Source: Deltaproteobacteria bacterium RBG_16_44_11
Lineage (GTDB): Bacteria; Desulfobacterota; Syntrophia; Syntrophales; Smithellaceae
DNA: 6,509 nt
Assembly (NCBI GenBank): GCA_001797845.1
Contig: MGQN01000010.1
Span: 1 to 6,509 of the forward strand
Direction: 5' to 3'
The position numbers and the translations under genes were made by a program. A model generated the notes under the pieces. It saw only the letters and a program-made list of their open reading frames with translations, made no database searches and was not told the origin of the DNA. Below, piece after piece: positions 5,379 through 6,509 of the stretch; the stretch's first letter is position 1, and each line of letters opens with the position of its first letter.

Positions 5379-5849
5379 ATGAAAAAAGTTATTGTTGTTT
5401 TGATGGTATTGGTTGTGTCTGCTGTATTTGCCTATGCGGGAGAGATTGCCAAGGATGGCAGTTTCATCGCTTATGACAACGAGACGGTTTTGGACAAGAA
5501 AACGGGACTGATGTGGGCAGCGAAGGACAATGGACGCAACGTAAATTGGACGAATGCGAAAAAGTATTGCGATGATTATCGTGGGGGCGGTTATACGGAC
5601 TGGCGGCTACCAACGCAGGAAGAGTTAGAGAAATTATATGATGGGGCTAAACCTAATAAGGCTGATTGTGGGTTTGATGTTCATTTAACAAAATTGATTC
5701 GTCTTACGTGTATTTTTGTTTGGACATCGGAAACATTAGGTTCCGATGCCGCAAGCTTCTATTTCGGCGCCGGTGGTGGCCAGCAGTACATGGTCAAAAA
5801 GTCACTTGTCGATAACTATCGCGTGCTCCCGGTGCGTTCCGGCAAATAG
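5379..5849 (+). CDS. Secreted DUF1566 (Lcl C-terminal domain) protein
   Basis: 156 residues. A textbook signal peptide (KK, hydrophobic 4-17, cleavage likely after A20 in AYA-GE) directs export; there is no lipobox cysteine, so a periplasmic or extracellular soluble protein is expected. The mature part is one DUF1566/Lcl domain: V37-LDKKTGLMWAA (about 37-48), N57-type 'VNWTNAKKYC' helix (55-64), GGGYTDWRLPTQEELEKLYD (69-88), a central VWTSE (114-118), and the closing YRVLPVR (147-153). These are the recognised conserved blocks of the family, which has a C-type-lectin-like fold and occurs in collagen-binding adhesins such as Lcl of Legionella. By inference it may bind polymers or surfaces; no ligand is shown. 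The start is fixed by a strong AAGGAGGGG (5366-5374). Single gene, no operon partner visible. C64, C97 and C111 are possible disulphide residues. Confidence 0.9.
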   Translation: MKKVIVVLMVLVVSAVFAYAGEIAKDGSFIAYDNETVLDKKTGLMWAAKDNGRNVNWTNAKKYCDDYRGGGYTDWRLPTQEELEKLYDGAKPNKADCGFDVHLTKLIRLTCIFVWTSETLGSDAASFYFGAGGGQQYMVKKSLVDNYRVLPVRSGK

Positions 5850-5869
5850 ATTAATTAGTTCTTTGGTTA

Positions 5870-5909
5870 TTTTTTTGTGAGCAGGGCGAAAGCCCTGCTC
5901 ACAAAAAAA
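5870..5909. terminator. Perfect 18-bp hairpin with GAAA loop after the DUF1566 gene
   Basis: Bases 5870-5887 pair without mismatch with 5892-5909: a GC-rich inner stem (GTGAGCAGGGC with GCCCTGCTCAC), extended by seven T-A pairs, closed by a GAAA tetraloop. It lies 20 bp after the stop codon and probably ends or stabilises the transcript. It is not a standard intrinsic terminator, because on either strand the T tract precedes the stem and an A tract follows; termination would have to occur within the A-U pairing, or it serves as a 3' stability hairpin. Confidence 0.65.
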
Positions 5910-5936
5910 AAGATGCGTCCGAATCTTTACCAAGGA

Positions 5937-5967
5937 TAATTAGGGACAGCACCCTATTAATTAGTTA
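5937..5967 (+). repeat. Dispersed repeat, copy B (TAATTAGGGACAGCACCCTA)
   Basis: Second copy of the unit at 3147-3176, same orientation, first 20 bases identical. It sits between the DUF1566 hairpin and the DUF5661 leader. The DUF5661-leader similarity to 1703 begins at 5976, nine bases after this repeat ends, and the remnant copy at 1703 lacks the repeat, so the repeat and the gene duplication are independent or the repeat arrived later. Confidence 0.75.
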
Positions 5968-6028
5968 CGCCTTTCAAGTGAAATCGTTTATCTGTGTAGT
6001 CCCATGTTTATGAAGAAAGGAGAAAAGC

Positions 6029-6466
6029 ATGATATTGCCGGAGTATGTAACAGCTAAAGAAGTCGGCAGAGTGTGTGCCGAGATCGGGTTAGATGATTGG
6101 TCAAAGCGCAAAGAAGCGGTCGTTTCAACACAGGAAGCGTCCAAAATCCTTGCCATTGTCAATACGGAGGGCATGGCTATTCCCCTCGAAGATTTTCGTA
6201 TAGGCCTGGAGGTGGAACTCGAGCACGGAACGAGATTCAGTGATGCCAATGTTACCAATAATCATCCGATTCTTACCGGAAAGATTGTTCTGGCCCATCT
6301 TAAGGAAACCATGGATTACTACCGGAGAATCGATGTCGCGGAAATAGAAGGTGACCTGTTGAAGGCGATTCTTTCGGGAAATTTGGAAAAAATAAAATCC
6401 AAATACAAAAAACTCATTACAGCGCAAAAAGCATTGAGCGAGGCTGTTGCGGATCAATTGAAGTAA
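6029..6466 (+). CDS. DUF5661-family protein
   Basis: 145 residues, no signal peptide or membrane segment, so cytoplasmic. I recognise the DUF5661 core: FRIGLEVELEHGTRF (56-70), then NVTNNHPILTGKIVLAHLKE (74-93) and DYYRRIDVAE (96-105), the family's conserved ELEHG...NVT.DDP..TGKI.LAHL.E..DYY.RL pattern. The acidic and His residues (E62, E64, H66, H90) could suggest a metal or cofactor site, but no biochemical function is known to me. The N-terminal 55 residues hold a VTAKEVGRVCAEIGL helix, and a Lys-rich amphipathic tail (about 108-145) follows the core. AAAGGAG at 6016-6022 supports the start, as does perfect conservation of the first 15 residues in the truncated copy at 1756. A terminal hairpin (ACGGAT 6479-6484 with ATCCGT 6494-6499) follows the stop but has no T run. 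Confidence 0.85.
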   Translation: MILPEYVTAKEVGRVCAEIGLDDWSKRKEAVVSTQEASKILAIVNTEGMAIPLEDFRIGLEVELEHGTRFSDANVTNNHPILTGKIVLAHLKETMDYYRRIDVAEIEGDLLKAILSGNLEKIKSKYKKLITAQKALSEAVADQLK

Positions 6467-6509
6467 TGAAGATAGTCCACGGATGTCTGTTTTATCCGTC
6501 CTGCCGGCT

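Noticed and set aside
6125..6457. 110-codon minus-strand frame opposite the DUF5661 gene
   Set aside because: Shadow of a real gene with a strong ribosome binding site and recognisable conserved motif on the plus strand.
6479..6499. Short hairpin after the DUF5661 gene as a terminator
   Set aside because: Only a 6-bp stem with a 9-nt loop and no T tract; the window ends 10 bp later.

Overview
The window is a bacterial chromosomal segment with moderate-to-low GC, strong Shine-Dalgarno sites and sigma70-type promoters. The mix of families (histidine kinase, DUF1566/Lcl lipoprotein-like secreted protein, DUF5661, Old Yellow Enzyme remnant, MarR plus metallo-hydrolase) and the short GGGACAGCACCCT repeats resemble deltaproteobacterial (Desulfobacterota, Syntrophus/Smithella-like) genomes. 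That assignment is an impression, not a demonstration. No complete transposase, RNA gene, CRISPR array or phage module is visible.

Layout. Positions 2-127 hold the last 41 codons of a sensor histidine kinase. A gap of about 320 bp with a small inverted repeat and an extended -10 promoter leads to a 366-residue zinc-ribbon, single-pass membrane protein (450-1550, +). It carries four tandem 25-residue repeats between the ribbon and the membrane segment. Positions 1703-1931 hold two fused gene fragments: the first 15 codons of a DUF5661 gene, whose intact relative is at 6029-6466, joined to the first 42 codons of an Old Yellow Enzyme-type flavin oxidoreductase. The OYE fragment breaks off where a minus-strand block begins (1924-4933). 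Read in the direction of transcription, this block is marR (4469-4933), a metallo-beta-lactamase-fold hydrolase (3275-4402), a 409-bp gap with a repeat and a possible signal-peptide remnant, and an exported 313-residue protein of unknown function (1924-2865). A 445-bp gap follows, then a secreted DUF1566/Lcl-domain protein (5379-5849, +), a perfect 18-bp hairpin with a GAAA loop, a second copy of the GGGACAGCACCCT repeat, and the intact DUF5661 gene (6029-6466, +).

How the genes relate. The only clear regulatory unit is marR-MBL. A near-consensus promoter sits almost directly against the marR start codon, and a 25-bp inverted repeat covers its -10 and spacer. This suggests an autoregulated, possibly leaderless transcript controlling the hydrolase. 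The other genes look like independent units in a region reshaped by duplication, deletion and small repeats. I do not see a convincing new multi-gene system. The most informative observations are the truncated DUF5661/OYE chimera, whose differences from the intact DUF5661 copy are all synonymous, the expanding in-frame repeat array in the zinc-ribbon protein, and the marR promoter arrangement.
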